A stretch of 64,000 nucleotides of DNA from Caulobacterales bacterium (GCA_020638525.1 JACKIL010000009.1:1-64000); one strand, 5' to 3'; positions 16,631-26,408 are shown, counted from the stretch's first letter. The notes: a model not told the origin generated them from the sequence alone. Numbers and translations: made by a program.

Positions 16631-17935
16631 ATGGAAATATTTCTTTATGGAATCCGGTTCTGCGTCGCTATCGCCGCGCTGGCGCTTGGCGCCTGCGCGA
16701 GCGTTGAGACCGCACCGGCCGTAACGGCTCCCGCCGTCAGCGAGGCTGCGTCAAAACAGATCGTTGTTCTTGTCGGGCTCGATGGTCTCCGGGCCGACGC
16801 GATCGACAGATTTCCGGACGCGGCGCCGAATTTGCGCGCAATGGCCGATCGCGGCGTGCGTGCGACAGGCATGATCCCGGCCATGCCGAGCGTCACCTTC
16901 GTCAATTTCTATTCGATCGCGACGGGCCTTTACGCCGATCATACCGGCATCGTGTCGAATTCCGCTTACAGCCGCTCGCTCGGCCGCGTCATGCTGCGCA
17001 CCGAGCACGGGGCGTCGGAATGGTGGGGCGGCGAGCCGATCTGGTCGACGGCCGAGAAGCAGGGCGTCAAAACGGCGACCATGTTCTGGCTCGGCTCCGA
17101 AGCGGAGATCGCCGGGGCACGGCCGAGTATCTGGCTGCCATATGATCATATGAAGCCGTTTCCTGAGCGCACGGCGGAAGTGCTCTCCTGGCTCGCAATG
17201 CCGGAGGCCGAGCGCCCGCGCCTTGCGACTGTCTATTTCCACGCTGTCGACTCCGCCGCGCATATGTCGGGCGTCGGCTCCCCCGAGGAGCGCGATGCGA
17301 TCGCGCAGGTTGACGCTGAGGTCGGCGCGCTTGTCGAGGGCGTGAAGAAGCTCGGTCTTGAAGACAGAGTGAACTTCATCGTCGTCGCCGATCACGGCAT
17401 GACGAATGTGAAGCGAAGCGATGTCATCAATCTCGACGATTTCATTTCGTTCGACGACGTTTTCATTCCGGCGTTCGAAGGGCCGGAAGGCGCCAGCATG
17501 AGTCCGCTCGTTCATGTGTTCGTTGAGAACGGCGACATTGACGGCGTCTATCAGGCGCTTTCGAATGGTTGCGGTCATTCGCACTGCACGGCTTTTCGCC
17601 GCGAGCATTTGCCGGCGCGCTGGCATCTCAACAATCCTGACCGCACCGGCGATGTCGTCGTCGTCGCGGATGAGGGCTGGGTGCTCTTCGGCGCATCGCT
17701 CACGCCGAAATATGAAACGCCGTCGATTGGCGTTCACGGCTTCGATCGCCATCTGAAATCGATGCGCGCGACCTTCATCGCTGACGGGCCGCGTTTTGCG
17801 GATCACGTCACCGTCGAGCCCTTCGACAATGTTGAAGTCTACGGCATGATCGCGAACATTCTGGGCGTCGTTCCGGCGAAGACCGACGGCGACATCTCGC
17901 ATGTCGACTATTTCATGACGCCGGCGAGCGAATAG
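16631..17935 (+). CDS. Nucleotide pyrophosphatase/phosphodiesterase-like lipoprotein (alkaline phosphatase superfamily)
   Basis: A 434-residue phosphodiesterase of the NPP family. The N-terminus is a lipoprotein signal with LGAC at about Cys22, so it is probably anchored in the envelope. The first metal site is in VVLVGLDGLRADAID. The nucleophile Thr lies in PSVTFVNFYSIATGLYADHTGIVSN, the family's T-x-P-N-x-x-x-x-x-G-x-x-P/A-x-x-H-G-I pattern. Further metal ligands are in FHAVDSAAH and VVADHGM, with the last His near GVHGFDRH. Relatives hydrolyse nucleotide or phospholipid phosphodiesters; the substrate here is open. It lies between nrdB and the subtilase and has no obvious partner. Confidence 0.86.
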   Translation: MEIFLYGIRFCVAIAALALGACASVETAPAVTAPAVSEAASKQIVVLVGLDGLRADAIDRFPDAAPNLRAMADRGVRATGMIPAMPSVTFVNFYSIATGLYADHTGIVSNSAYSRSLGRVMLRTEHGASEWWGGEPIWSTAEKQGVKTATMFWLGSEAEIAGARPSIWLPYDHMKPFPERTAEVLSWLAMPEAERPRLATVYFHAVDSAAHMSGVGSPEERDAIAQVDAEVGALVEGVKKLGLEDRVNFIVVADHGMTNVKRSDVINLDDFISFDDVFIPAFEGPEGASMSPLVHVFVENGDIDGVYQALSNGCGHSHCTAFRREHLPARWHLNNPDRTGDVVVVADEGWVLFGASLTPKYETPSIGVHGFDRHLKSMRATFIADGPRFADHVTVEPFDNVEVYGMIANILGVVPAKTDGDISHVDYFMTPASE

Positions 17936-17953
17936 CACACAAAAAAGAAAGAA

Positions 17954-17973
17954 CGGGCCCCCGAAGGGGCCCG
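17954..17973 (-). terminator. Intrinsic terminator of the subtilase gene
   Basis: CGGGCCCC-CGAA-GGGGCCCG is a perfect 8-bp stem with a tetraloop. Read on the minus strand it is followed by a T-rich tract (TTCTTTCTTTTTT, positions 17952 down to 17940), so it should end transcripts of the subtilase. It may also work, less well, for the plus-strand gene that ends at 17935. Confidence 0.8.
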
Positions 17974-17998
17974 CTCCATTCATCGATCCGAGGCCGGA

Positions 17999-19357
17999 TT
18001 ATTCCGTCGCGAGATCGGCGCGGACCATGCCGTGGCCGAATTCCTGACGGCTGCCGATGTTTTCGGCCGATTGCTTGATCTTCGCTTCGACCTGGTTCGG
18101 CGATTTGCCGGGGTCTGCGTCCATGATGAGCGCTGCAACGCCGGCGACATGCGGCGTCGCCATCGACGTGCCGCCTTTCCAGCCATAGCCGACCGGGCAG
18201 CTATACGTCGCCGCGCAGGCTGCGTTCGGCGCGACGATGGTGCTGAGGATCAGATATTCGAACCAGTTGGCCGGGCGCGTCGCGGGGTCGCAAATGCCGA
18301 TCTGGCCGCAATCGCCGCCAGGCGCGGCCACCGTCACCGCGGCGCCGTAGTTCGAATAGAAGGCGAGAATGTCGAAGCCCGCCGGGTCTTGCGGCCAACG
18401 CGGCAGCGGCTGCACGCCCGTCGCGCTGACATTGATCATCTGCGGAATGTCGCCGGGAACATGCACGATCGTGCCGTTGGTGTTGAGCTGCTCATTGCCC
18501 GCGGAGGCGACCATGACGGTCCCCTTCTTGTTCACATAGTTCGCGACGCGTTTTTCAGCCGCAACATAGGTGGCGAGGTCATTCGTGCCCGGACCGCCAT
18601 ATTGACCGACGCCGCCGAGGCTCATCGATTCAACCTGGAAGCCGCGATCGGCGGCATCGACCATCGCCATCCAGCGTGAGTCCGAATAGGCGCACACGCC
18701 GCAGCCGGGGATCGATTCAAAGACATTGTAGCCCGCGAGGCCCGCTTCCGGCGCAACGCCGACAACGTTTCCGCCGAAGTTCGCCGCCGCCGTGCCCGCC
18801 GTATGCGTGCCGTGATCGCTCTGCGAGGGATAAGGATTGCAGCCGCCATCGCCGAAGCTGCCGGCGGAGGTGTAGCAATCGACATAGACGACGTTCGAAG
18901 CGAGGTCAGGGTGGTTCCACGCGATGCCGGTGTCGATAATCGCGATGACAGTATCATGCGAGCCCGTGTGACCGTTCGCCCAGGCCGCTGGCGCGCCGAC
19001 GCGGTCGATGCCCCAGAGAAGACCGGCGTCAGAAAGAGCCGCGCCGCCTGCTTCCGGCGCCGCAGCATCGGTCGTCGCGGGAAGCGTCGAAGCCGTTTGC
19101 AGTCCGGCGCTTTGCACGCCGTTGATGCCGCTGGCTTTCGAAGCGAAGCTTGCATCCGATGACGTCGCGATCGCGATGCCGACTTGCGGGATCGTGCGCA
19201 CGAGCGATCCGCCCGCCGCCGCGACTTTCGCCCCAAGATCGGCAGGGATCGAATTCTTCTTCATCAGGATGACGTAGCGCCCTTCATCTGCGAAGGCTGA
19301 CGAGGTCAGCGCCGCGGCGGCGAGCGAAGCAGTCAGGAAGAGTGAGCCCAGTTTCAT
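17999..19357 (-). CDS. Secreted subtilisin-like serine peptidase (S8)
   Basis: A 452-residue secreted protease. The Sec signal is residues 1-23 (cleavage after AFA), and an inhibitor-I9-like propeptide follows, about 26-90. The catalytic triad is D142 (IIDTG), H182 (DHGTHTAG) and S398 (GGTSMATPHVAG), with the oxyanion Asn at N288. Six cysteines between 161 and 387 may form disulfides, in keeping with an extracellular location. It ends just after the catalytic domain, with no autotransporter barrel, PPC domain or RTX repeats, so it probably leaves by a general route rather than by the type I system at 9.5-14 kb. GGAGGG lies 11 bp before the ATG. Confidence 0.93.
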   Translation of the reverse strand: MKLGSLFLTASLAAAALTSSAFADEGRYVILMKKNSIPADLGAKVAAAGGSLVRTIPQVGIAIATSSDASFASKASGINGVQSAGLQTASTLPATTDAAAPEAGGAALSDAGLLWGIDRVGAPAAWANGHTGSHDTVIAIIDTGIAWNHPDLASNVVYVDCYTSAGSFGDGGCNPYPSQSDHGTHTAGTAAANFGGNVVGVAPEAGLAGYNVFESIPGCGVCAYSDSRWMAMVDAADRGFQVESMSLGGVGQYGGPGTNDLATYVAAEKRVANYVNKKGTVMVASAGNEQLNTNGTIVHVPGDIPQMINVSATGVQPLPRWPQDPAGFDILAFYSNYGAAVTVAAPGGDCGQIGICDPATRPANWFEYLILSTIVAPNAACAATYSCPVGYGWKGGTSMATPHVAGVAALIMDADPGKSPNQVEAKIKQSAENIGSRQEFGHGMVRADLATE

Positions 19358-19668
19358 TTGTTTTTTCTCCCTCCAAAGAACTGAGAAGCGGGGACGCTAG
19401 CATGAGGCTGCGCACCGACAATCCGTTGGAAGATGAGACGCGATAAAGTCGCGTATTAAATGCGCTCAGCGCTATCTCGTGCTTTTTTCCGCTCGCGGAC
19501 GTTGTGGGGAAAAATAGATTTCCGTCCGTATGGGGAGTTAATAATGAAAATGATAATCGATCGCAAAAAATTGATTCGTCCACGAACAAAATAAAGAATT
19601 TAAGCCGCGAATGAAGAAGGAAATTTCGTCGAGTCTGCGTGTGAATACCCAGACAATAAAGGTCGGCT
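19358..19668. other. 311-bp AT-rich intergenic region
   Basis: This gap lies upstream of the subtilase gene and downstream of the YhhN gene, both on the minus strand. It is clearly more AT-rich than its surroundings, especially 19480-19620, which suits the promoter and leader of the subtilase. I see no RNA gene, no convincing ORF with a ribosome site, and no strong dyad. Confidence 0.6.
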
Positions 19669-20298
19669 CTACTTTTTGGAGGATAAGGCGTAAGCCAGCA
19701 TCGCTTGCCCGGCCGCGTAAGCTATCCATACCGATCCGGGCGGAACGGCGATGTGTTTATAGAGGCCGAGCGCGATCAGCGTATCGGAGATCATGAAGAC
19801 GAGCGCGCCGAGCCGCGCGAGCATCGGCGCTGGCGAGATGAGCGCGGTCGCGACCATGACCGTGATGATCGTCTGATAGGTAAGGCCCGGCGCCGTCAAC
19901 GCTCCCATATCGGGCAGAAACCACGCGCCGAGCGCGGCGGAAGCGGCGACAACAAGCACGGCGGAGACAGCCAGGCTTTTGTCGGCGCCGCCCTTGCGAA
20001 TGAGCGAGACGAAGGCGGCGATATAGAGAAGGTGCGCAAGGCCGAAGAACGCCATCCCGGCCTCGAAGACCGGCGGGCGCAAGGCGAGGGCGACGTCGCC
20101 GGCTGCAGAAGCGAGGAGCGCCGCGCCCGCAATCGGCGCGCCGCGCAGCAAAGCGAAGACCGCAAAGAGGACGATGCCGGAGGCTTTCCACGGCGCTTCA
20201 ATGGCGACCGGGGCTTCGACGAAGATGGTCGCGAGATAGCTCGCGCAGGCGATGACGCCGAGCCAGAGAATGGGAATTGCGCGTTTATCGTCGATCAT
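19669..20298 (-). CDS. YhhN family integral membrane protein (lysoplasmalogenase-like)
   Basis: A 209-residue protein with about eight hydrophobic helices. The family-typical polar positions are SAAGDVALAL (about residue 64), FGLAHLLYIAAF and FMISDTLIALGLY near the C-terminus; these Asp/His positions mark the YhhN/TMEM86 family. Characterised mammalian members hydrolyse the vinyl ether bond of lysoplasmalogens; a bacterial role is mostly unproven, so I use the family name. It is a single-gene unit between the acnA terminator and the subtilase promoter region. Confidence 0.8.
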   Translation of the reverse strand: MIDDKRAIPILWLGVIACASYLATIFVEAPVAIEAPWKASGIVLFAVFALLRGAPIAGAALLASAAGDVALALRPPVFEAGMAFFGLAHLLYIAAFVSLIRKGGADKSLAVSAVLVVAASAALGAWFLPDMGALTAPGLTYQTIITVMVATALISPAPMLARLGALVFMISDTLIALGLYKHIAVPPGSVWIAYAAGQAMLAYALSSKK

Positions 20299-20370
20299 AG
20301 CCTGCCTCCCTCCAATTTGTTTTCCAAAGAAGTAGCCCGTTCGGCGGCGCCCGGAAACCGCCGGACGCAG

Positions 20371-20395
20371 AAAGGGCCCCGCGAAGGGGCCCTTT
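20371..20395 (-). terminator. Intrinsic terminator of acnA
   Basis: AAAGGGCCCC-GCGAA-GGGGCCCTTT is a perfect 10-bp stem 29 bp downstream of the acnA stop on the minus strand. The stem ends in A/T pairs that give a short T-run. Its core is nearly the same as the hairpin at 17954-17973. Confidence 0.75.
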
Positions 20396-20423
20396 CAAGA
20401 ACGCCTGAGATGGCTTTCGCCGC

Positions 20424-23102
20424 CTAAGCCGCCGCGAGCTTGCGGATGACGTAATGGAGGATGCCGCCATTGCGGAAATAGTCGAGCTCGTCAGCCGTAT
20501 CGATGCGGACTTTGAGTTCGATGTCTTTCTTCTTGCCGTCGGCGGATTCGATGGTCGCCTTCATCGTCATGCGCGGTTCGACTTCCGGCACGCCGTGGAG
20601 CGTCACTTTCTCGTCGCCCGTCAGGCCGAGCGATTTCCACGAGTCGCCGTCGTTGAACTGCAACGGCAGGACGCCCATGCCGACGAGGTTCGAACGGTGG
20701 ATACGCTCGAAGCTTTCGGCGACGACCGCTTTGACGCCGAGAAGGATCGTGCCTTTCGCCGCCCAGTCGCGCGACGAGCCCGTGCCGTATTCCTTGCCGG
20801 CGAAGACGACGAGGGGCGTGCCCTCTTCTTTATACTTCATTGCAGCGTCGTAGATCGCGAGCTGTTTGCCGTCGGGGATGTGCTTCGTATAGCCGCCCTC
20901 GACGCCCGAGAGCATCTGGTTCTTGATGCGGATGTTCGCGAACGTGCCGCGCATCATCACTTCGTGGTTGCCGCGGCGCGAACCGTAGGAGTTGAACTCC
21001 GAAACCGGCACCTGATGCGATTTCAGATATTCGCCCGCAGGGCCGTCTTCCTTGATGTCGCCCGCCGGCGAGATGTGGTCGGTGGTGATGGAGTCGCCGA
21101 AGAGCGCGAGAATGCGCGCTCTCTCGATCGGTTCGACGGGTTTGGGTTCCATCGTCATGCCCTGGAAGTAGGGCGGGTTCGCGACATAGGTCGATTGCGG
21201 CCAGGAGTAGGTCTGGCCGTCGCCCGAGTCGATCGCCTGCCACGACGTGTCGCCCTTGAAGACGTCGGCGTAGCGCGATGCGAACATTTCCGGCGTCACG
21301 CAGGCGCGCACGACTTCCGCGATTTCCTTGTTCGTCGGCCAGATGTCTTTCAGGTAAACGTCCTTGCCCTGACTATCCTTGCCGATCGGGTCTTTCGTCA
21401 GGTTGATGTTGATCGAACCGGCGATGGCGTAGGCGACGACGAGCGGCGGCGAGGCGAGATAGTTCGCCCGCACGTCCGGCGAAACGCGGCCTTCGAAGTT
21501 GCGGTTGCCCGAAAGAACCGAGGCGGCCGCAAGGTCATTCTCGTTGATCGCATCGTGGATCGGGTCGGGAAGCGGGCCCGAATTGCCGATGCAGGTCGTG
21601 CAGCCATAGCCGACAAGGTTGAAGCCGAGCGCGTCGAGATCGTCCTGCAGGTTCGCCTTGGCGAGATAGTCGGTGACGACCTGGCTGCCCGGCGCGAGCG
21701 AGGTTTTGACCCAGGGCTTCGACTTGAGGCCGAGCTTGCGCGCATTGCGCGCGACGAGGCCCGCCGCGACGAGCACGGACGGGTTCGAGGTGTTGGTGCA
21801 CGACGTAATCGCCGCGATCACCACGTCGCCATGGCCGAGATCGTACTTCTCGCCTTTGACGGCGACGCGTTTGCCGGCTTCGCTCGCCTTTCCATATTCC
21901 TTGTCGAGCGCCGCCGCGAAGGAGGCGGGCGCATCGCCGAGCGCGACGCGGTCCTGCGGGCGTTTCGGACCGGCGAGCGAGGCGCCGACGGTCGAAAGGT
22001 CAAGGCTCAGCGTGTCAGTGAAGACCGGATCGGGCGTCGAGGAATCGCGCCACATGCCTTGCTCTTTGGCGTAGGCTTCAACCAGCGCGACGCGCTCCGG
22101 CGAGCGGCCGGTGGCTTTGAGGTAGCGGATCGTTTCTGAGTCGACCGGGAAGAAGCCGCAAGTCGCGCCATATTCCGGCGCCATGTTGGCGATGGTCGCC
22201 TGATCTTCGAGCGCGAGGTGGTCGAGGCCCGGTCCGTAGAATTCAACGAACTTGCCGACGACGCCTTTTTTACGAAGCATCTGGGTGACGGTGAGAACAA
22301 GGTCGGTCGCCGTCGCGCCTTCGGGCAGCTTGCCCGTCAGCTTGAAGCCGATGACTTCCGGAATGAGCATGGAAACCGGCTGGCCGAGCATCGCCGCTTC
22401 CGCTTCGATGCCGCCGACGCCCCATCCGAGTACGGACAAACCGTTGACCATGGTCGTGTGGCTGTCCGTGCCGACGAGCGTGTCGGGGTAGGCGTAGGTC
22501 TCGCCTTTATAGTCGGCTGTCCAGACGGTCTGCGCGAGATATTCGAGGTTCACCTGGTGGCAGATGCCGGTGCCGGGCGGAACGACGCGGAAATTGTCGA
22601 ACGCGCCCTGGCCCCATTTCAGGAACTGATAGCGCTCGCCATTGCGCTCATATTCGCGCGCGACGTTTTTCTTGAACGCAAGCGGCCCGCCGAAATTGTC
22701 GACCATGACGGAGTGGTCGATGACGAGATCGACCGGCGCGAGCGGGTTAATCTTTTCCGGGTCCTGTCCGAGGCGCTTCATCGCGTCGCGCATCGCGGCG
22801 AGATCGACGACGGCGGGAACGCCGGTGAAGTCCTGCATCAGAACGCGCGCCGGGCGATAGGCGATCTCGCGATCGGTGCGTCCGTTTTTCAGCCAGTCGC
22901 CGAACGCGGCGATGTCGTCGGTCGTCACCGAGCGGTCGTCTTCAAAGCGCAGAAGGTTTTCGAGCAGCACCTTCAGCGAGAAGGGGAGGCGCGAAACGTC
23001 GCCGAGCTTGGCCTCCGCGGCCTTGAGGCTGAAAATTGCGTAATTTTTACCGCCGACAGAAAGGGTCTTCCTCGTCTTCAGCGAGTCGCGTCCCGGGATC
23101 AC
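20424..23102 (-). CDS. acnA: Aconitate hydratase A
   Basis: An 892-residue TCA-cycle enzyme that converts citrate to isocitrate by way of cis-aconitate, in the cytoplasm. The [4Fe-4S] cysteines lie in AAITSCTNTSNPSVL and GYGCTTCIGNSGPL. Domain 4, with KEYGTGSSRDWAAKG, closes the active site. The length matches the AcnA/IRP1 type. The start is GTG (23102), preceded by GGAGG, which gives MIPGRDSLKTRKTL; SLKTRKTL is the usual alphaproteobacterial AcnA opening. It is monocistronic, with its own downstream terminator. Confidence 0.97.
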   Translation of the reverse strand: MIPGRDSLKTRKTLSVGGKNYAIFSLKAAEAKLGDVSRLPFSLKVLLENLLRFEDDRSVTTDDIAAFGDWLKNGRTDREIAYRPARVLMQDFTGVPAVVDLAAMRDAMKRLGQDPEKINPLAPVDLVIDHSVMVDNFGGPLAFKKNVAREYERNGERYQFLKWGQGAFDNFRVVPPGTGICHQVNLEYLAQTVWTADYKGETYAYPDTLVGTDSHTTMVNGLSVLGWGVGGIEAEAAMLGQPVSMLIPEVIGFKLTGKLPEGATATDLVLTVTQMLRKKGVVGKFVEFYGPGLDHLALEDQATIANMAPEYGATCGFFPVDSETIRYLKATGRSPERVALVEAYAKEQGMWRDSSTPDPVFTDTLSLDLSTVGASLAGPKRPQDRVALGDAPASFAAALDKEYGKASEAGKRVAVKGEKYDLGHGDVVIAAITSCTNTSNPSVLVAAGLVARNARKLGLKSKPWVKTSLAPGSQVVTDYLAKANLQDDLDALGFNLVGYGCTTCIGNSGPLPDPIHDAINENDLAAASVLSGNRNFEGRVSPDVRANYLASPPLVVAYAIAGSININLTKDPIGKDSQGKDVYLKDIWPTNKEIAEVVRACVTPEMFASRYADVFKGDTSWQAIDSGDGQTYSWPQSTYVANPPYFQGMTMEPKPVEPIERARILALFGDSITTDHISPAGDIKEDGPAGEYLKSHQVPVSEFNSYGSRRGNHEVMMRGTFANIRIKNQMLSGVEGGYTKHIPDGKQLAIYDAAMKYKEEGTPLVVFAGKEYGTGSSRDWAAKGTILLGVKAVVAESFERIHRSNLVGMGVLPLQFNDGDSWKSLGLTGDEKVTLHGVPEVEPRMTMKATIESADGKKKDIELKVRIDTADELDYFRNGGILHYVIRKLAAA

Positions 23103-23324
23103 TAAGGGCCTCCGTCACTTGCAATGGCTTGAAAAACGGGGCCCTTATGGCGCAATGGGGGCCGACGCGCAATTCGGCGCGAGGACGCATGGCGCCAATT
23201 CGCGATCCGAATCGAAATATGCTATCCGCGAAGGGGCGAATCCCGCGACCAGAAAGACTTCGGACCGCCCGCCGGCCCGGAACTTCAGTCTGATTTTCGG
23301 TTGTAAGGTATCGGAATGTTCGAG

Positions 23325-23837
23325 ATGAGGCGTATCGTTATCGCGGCCTTAACGGCCCTCTTCCTCTCAGGACCGCTCGCCGGACAAGGGCTCGCGGCCG
23401 AGCCGACGCCAGTCGCGACCTTCAAGGACTGGAGCGTCTTCACGCGCCAGGTCGATGGCGACCTCATCTGCTTCGCCGCGACAGAAGCGAAGGACAAGGC
23501 GCCGAAATCCGTCAACCACGGCGATGTGTTCTTTCTGATTGCAACCTGGAAGTCGGGCGCCGCATCCAATCAGCCGAGCCTGATGACGGGATATAACCTC
23601 AAAGACGCGCCCCCTCCCACGCTCCGCGTCGGCTCCGACAAATGGGAGATGTATGTCGACCAGAACGAGGCGTTCATCGAGGCGGCCAAGGATGAGCAGG
23701 CGCTCATCAGCGCCATGCGCCGGGGGGCCGACATGCGGATCTCGGCGGTTTCGGCCCGCGGCACCGCGACGAGCTATCTGATCTCCCTGCAGGGCGTTTC
23801 CGCCGCCCTCGACCGGGTGCGGGACGCCTGTCGCTAG
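23325..23837 (+). CDS. Invasion-associated locus B (IalB) family periplasmic protein
   Basis: A protein of about 170 residues with a Sec signal (MRRIVIAALTALFLSG, cleavage near GLAAEP). The mature part has the IalB pattern: FKDWSVFTRQVDGDLICFA at the start, a central strand-rich region with SDKWEMYVDQNEAFIEAAKDEQALISAMRRG, and a C-terminal Cys (RDAC). The two cysteines probably form a disulfide. The family is named from Bartonella, but it is widespread in free-living alphaproteobacteria, where its function is unknown. The upstream in-frame ATG (23316) adds three residues; the ATG at 23325 gives the better signal peptide. It is divergent from acnA. Confidence 0.8.
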   Translation: MRRIVIAALTALFLSGPLAGQGLAAEPTPVATFKDWSVFTRQVDGDLICFAATEAKDKAPKSVNHGDVFFLIATWKSGAASNQPSLMTGYNLKDAPPPTLRVGSDKWEMYVDQNEAFIEAAKDEQALISAMRRGADMRISAVSARGTATSYLISLQGVSAALDRVRDACR

Positions 23838-24020
23838 GCGCAGGCGGAGCTTGCGGCCTTCTGCTGACCGGGCTTCCTGGCGCCAGAGGTCCTCAAGCAT
23901 TCCACAAACTGCTAAAATCATAGCTCTTTCAGCTTTCTAAGCTGGCAAATCGGCTTAGTTTTCACACCCGGCCGGGCGAAAGAATTGCGCCAGATGGGCG
24001 ATGGAGAAGGATTAAAGAGC

Positions 24021-24437
24021 ATGGGCATCTTCAAGGAATTTCAGGACTTCGCCCTCAAGGGCAATGTGGTCGACATGGCGGTCGGCATCGTCATCGGCGG
24101 CGCTTTCGGCACGATCGTCAAATCGCTGGTGGATGACATCATCATGCCGCCCGTCGGCCTCGCCATCGGCGGCATCGATTTTTCCGAACTCGTGGTGACC
24201 CTGAAGCCCGCGACGGAAGACGCCGCCGCCGTCACCATCAACTATGGCAACTTCATCAACGCGGTTATCGCCTTCCTGATCGTCGCCTGGGCGCTGTTCA
24301 TGGTCATCAAAGGCATGAACAAAGCCCGGGAAAGCTTCGAGAAGAAGGAAGAGGCGGCAGCCGCGGCCCCGGCCGTCCCGCCGGCTGACGTGCAGCTTCT
24401 CACCGAAATCCGGGACCTTCTGAAGGCCAAAGGCTAA
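24021..24437 (+). CDS. mscL: Large-conductance mechanosensitive channel
   Basis: A 138-residue inner-membrane channel that opens under high membrane tension to release solutes on osmotic downshock. The start MGIFKEFQDFALKGNVVDMAVGIVIGGAFG contains the N-terminal helix and the pore-lining TM1 with its Gly/Ala packing face. TM2 is FINAVIAFLIVAWALFMVIKGMN, and the C-terminal bundle helix carries charged and Ala/Pro residues (LLTEIRDLLKAKG). Twelve upstream codons stay open to 23985, but GAAGGA before ATG 24021 and family length fix the start there. It is a single gene. Confidence 0.96.
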   Translation: MGIFKEFQDFALKGNVVDMAVGIVIGGAFGTIVKSLVDDIIMPPVGLAIGGIDFSELVVTLKPATEDAAAVTINYGNFINAVIAFLIVAWALFMVIKGMNKARESFEKKEEAAAAAPAVPPADVQLLTEIRDLLKAKG

Positions 24438-24545
24438 GCCGCCCGCACGACTTCGCCGGGCCGGTCAAAAGCCGGTCCGGCTGCGGCTTTCTCGCAGAGT
24501 GGCGGCCATTGTCCCCGAGCGCGGGCCCCTCTATATCCCGCCGCC

Positions 24546-26345
24546 ATGACGCCGCTCGCAAACATCCGTAATTTTTCGATCATCGCCCATATCGACCATG
24601 GGAAGTCGACGCTCGCCGACCGCATCATCCAGATGACGGGCGGTCTCACCCAGCGTGAGATGAAGGAGCAGGTGCTCGACTCCATGGAGCTTGAGCGCGA
24701 GCGGGGCATCACCATCAAGGCGAACACCGTCCGCCTGAACTACAAGGCCAAGGACGGGCAGACTTACGTTTTCAACGTCATCGACACGCCGGGCCATGTC
24801 GACTTCGCTTATGAAGTGAGCCGTTCGCTCACCGCCTGCGAAGGCGCGCTCCTCGTTGTCGATGCGAGCCAGGGCGTTGAGGCGCAAACGCTCGCTAACG
24901 TTTATCAGGCGATCGACGTCAATCTCGAGATCGTGCCCGTCCTCAACAAGATCGACCTGCCCGCCGCCGAACCCGATCGCGTGAAAGCGCAGATCGAAGA
25001 CGTCATCGGCATCGACGCGTCGGACTCGATCGAGATTTCAGCAAAGACGGGCCTCGGCGTCGAGAATGTTCTCGAAGCGATCGTCACGCGCCTGCCCGCG
25101 CCGAAGGGCGATCGCGACGCGCCGCTGAAAGCGCTTCTCGTCGACAGCTGGTACGATCCCTATCTCGGCGTCGTCGTGCTCGTGCGCATTTTCGATGGCG
25201 TGCTGAAGAAAGGCATGCGCGTGCGCATGATGGGCGCGGGCGCGAGCTACACGATCGATCAGGTCGGCGTGTCGACGCCGAAGAAAACGCCTGTCGCCGA
25301 TTTGGGACCGGGCGAGATCGGCTACATGACCGCCGCCATCAAGGAAGTCGCCGACACGCGCGTCGGCGATACGATCACGGAAGAGCGCCGTCCGTGCGCC
25401 TCGCCGCTCCCCGGCTTCAAGCCGTCACAGCCGGTCGTCTTCTGCGGCATGTTCCCGGTTGACGCCAATGATTTTGAAGATCTGCGCGACGCGATGGGCA
25501 AGTTGCGCCTGAACGATGCGAGTTTCCATTATGAAATGGAAACATCAGCGGCGCTCGGTTTCGGTTTCCGTTGCGGCTTCCTCGGCCTTCTTCATCTCGA
25601 AATCATCCGTGAACGGCTCGAGCGCGAATTCAATCTCGACATCATCACGACGGCGCCGTCGGTCGTCTATCAGGTTTACATGACCGACCGCTCAATGATC
25701 GAGCTGCACAATCCGGCCGACATGCCGGACCCGGTGCGCGTGGACCATCTTGAAGAGCCATGGATCAAAGCGACGATCATGACGCCGGACGAGCATCTCG
25801 GCGCGATCCTGAAACTCTGCGAAGAGCGCCGCGGCATTCAGAAAGAACTCACCTATGCCGGCGCGCGCGCAATGCTTGTCTATGAGCTGCCGCTCAACGA
25901 AGTCGTGTTTGATTTCTATGATCGCCTGAAGTCGGTCTCCAAAGGCTATGCGAGCTTCGACTACAACCTTCTCGACTATCGCGCGGGCGATCTCGTGAAG
26001 ATGCAGGTGCTCGTCAATGACGAGCCGGTCGATGCGCTCTCCATGATTGTTCACCGCGAAAAAGCGGAGATGCGCGGGCGCGCCATGTGCGAAAAGCTCA
26101 AAGACCTCATCCCGCGCCACATGTTCAAGATCCCGATCCAGGCCGCGATCGGCGGGCGCGTCATCGCCCGCGAGACGATCAGCGCTTTGCGGAAAGACGT
26201 CACCGCCAAATGCTATGGCGGCGACGCGACGCGTAAAAGAAAGCTCCTCGAAAAGCAAAAAGAGGGGAAGAAGAAGATGCGTCAGTTCGGCAAGGTCGAA
26301 ATCCCGCAGGAAGCGTTCATCAAAGCGCTTAAGATGGATAGCTGA
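24546..26345 (+). CDS. lepA: Translation elongation factor 4 (LepA)
   Basis: A 599-residue ribosome-dependent GTPase that acts on stalled or early elongation complexes. The G motifs are AHIDHGKST (G1), RGITI (G2), DTPGHVD (G3), NKID (G4) and SAKTG (G5). They are followed by the EF-G-like domains 2, 3 and 5 and the LepA-specific C-terminal domain, which ends in KCYGGDATRKRKLLEKQKEGKKKM. Length and order are standard. It is probably its own transcription unit. Confidence 0.98.
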   Translation: MTPLANIRNFSIIAHIDHGKSTLADRIIQMTGGLTQREMKEQVLDSMELERERGITIKANTVRLNYKAKDGQTYVFNVIDTPGHVDFAYEVSRSLTACEGALLVVDASQGVEAQTLANVYQAIDVNLEIVPVLNKIDLPAAEPDRVKAQIEDVIGIDASDSIEISAKTGLGVENVLEAIVTRLPAPKGDRDAPLKALLVDSWYDPYLGVVVLVRIFDGVLKKGMRVRMMGAGASYTIDQVGVSTPKKTPVADLGPGEIGYMTAAIKEVADTRVGDTITEERRPCASPLPGFKPSQPVVFCGMFPVDANDFEDLRDAMGKLRLNDASFHYEMETSAALGFGFRCGFLGLLHLEIIRERLEREFNLDIITTAPSVVYQVYMTDRSMIELHNPADMPDPVRVDHLEEPWIKATIMTPDEHLGAILKLCEERRGIQKELTYAGARAMLVYELPLNEVVFDFYDRLKSVSKGYASFDYNLLDYRAGDLVKMQVLVNDEPVDALSMIVHREKAEMRGRAMCEKLKDLIPRHMFKIPIQAAIGGRVIARETISALRKDVTAKCYGGDATRKRKLLEKQKEGKKKMRQFGKVEIPQEAFIKALKMDS

Positions 26346-26408
26346 GTCAAAATCTATACTTCTAGCTTGATTTCTCTATACTCGCCCAAGCTGGCAGGGT
26401 GGGGATTT

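Noticed and set aside
20454..22139. Long plus-strand frame inside acnA
   Set aside because: Mirror frame of a highly conserved enzyme gene; composition is typical of antisense translation.
24458..24478. GC-rich hairpin after mscL
   Set aside because: GGGCCGG/CCGGTCC can pair with one G-U, but no U-tract follows and similar chance stems are frequent at this GC content.
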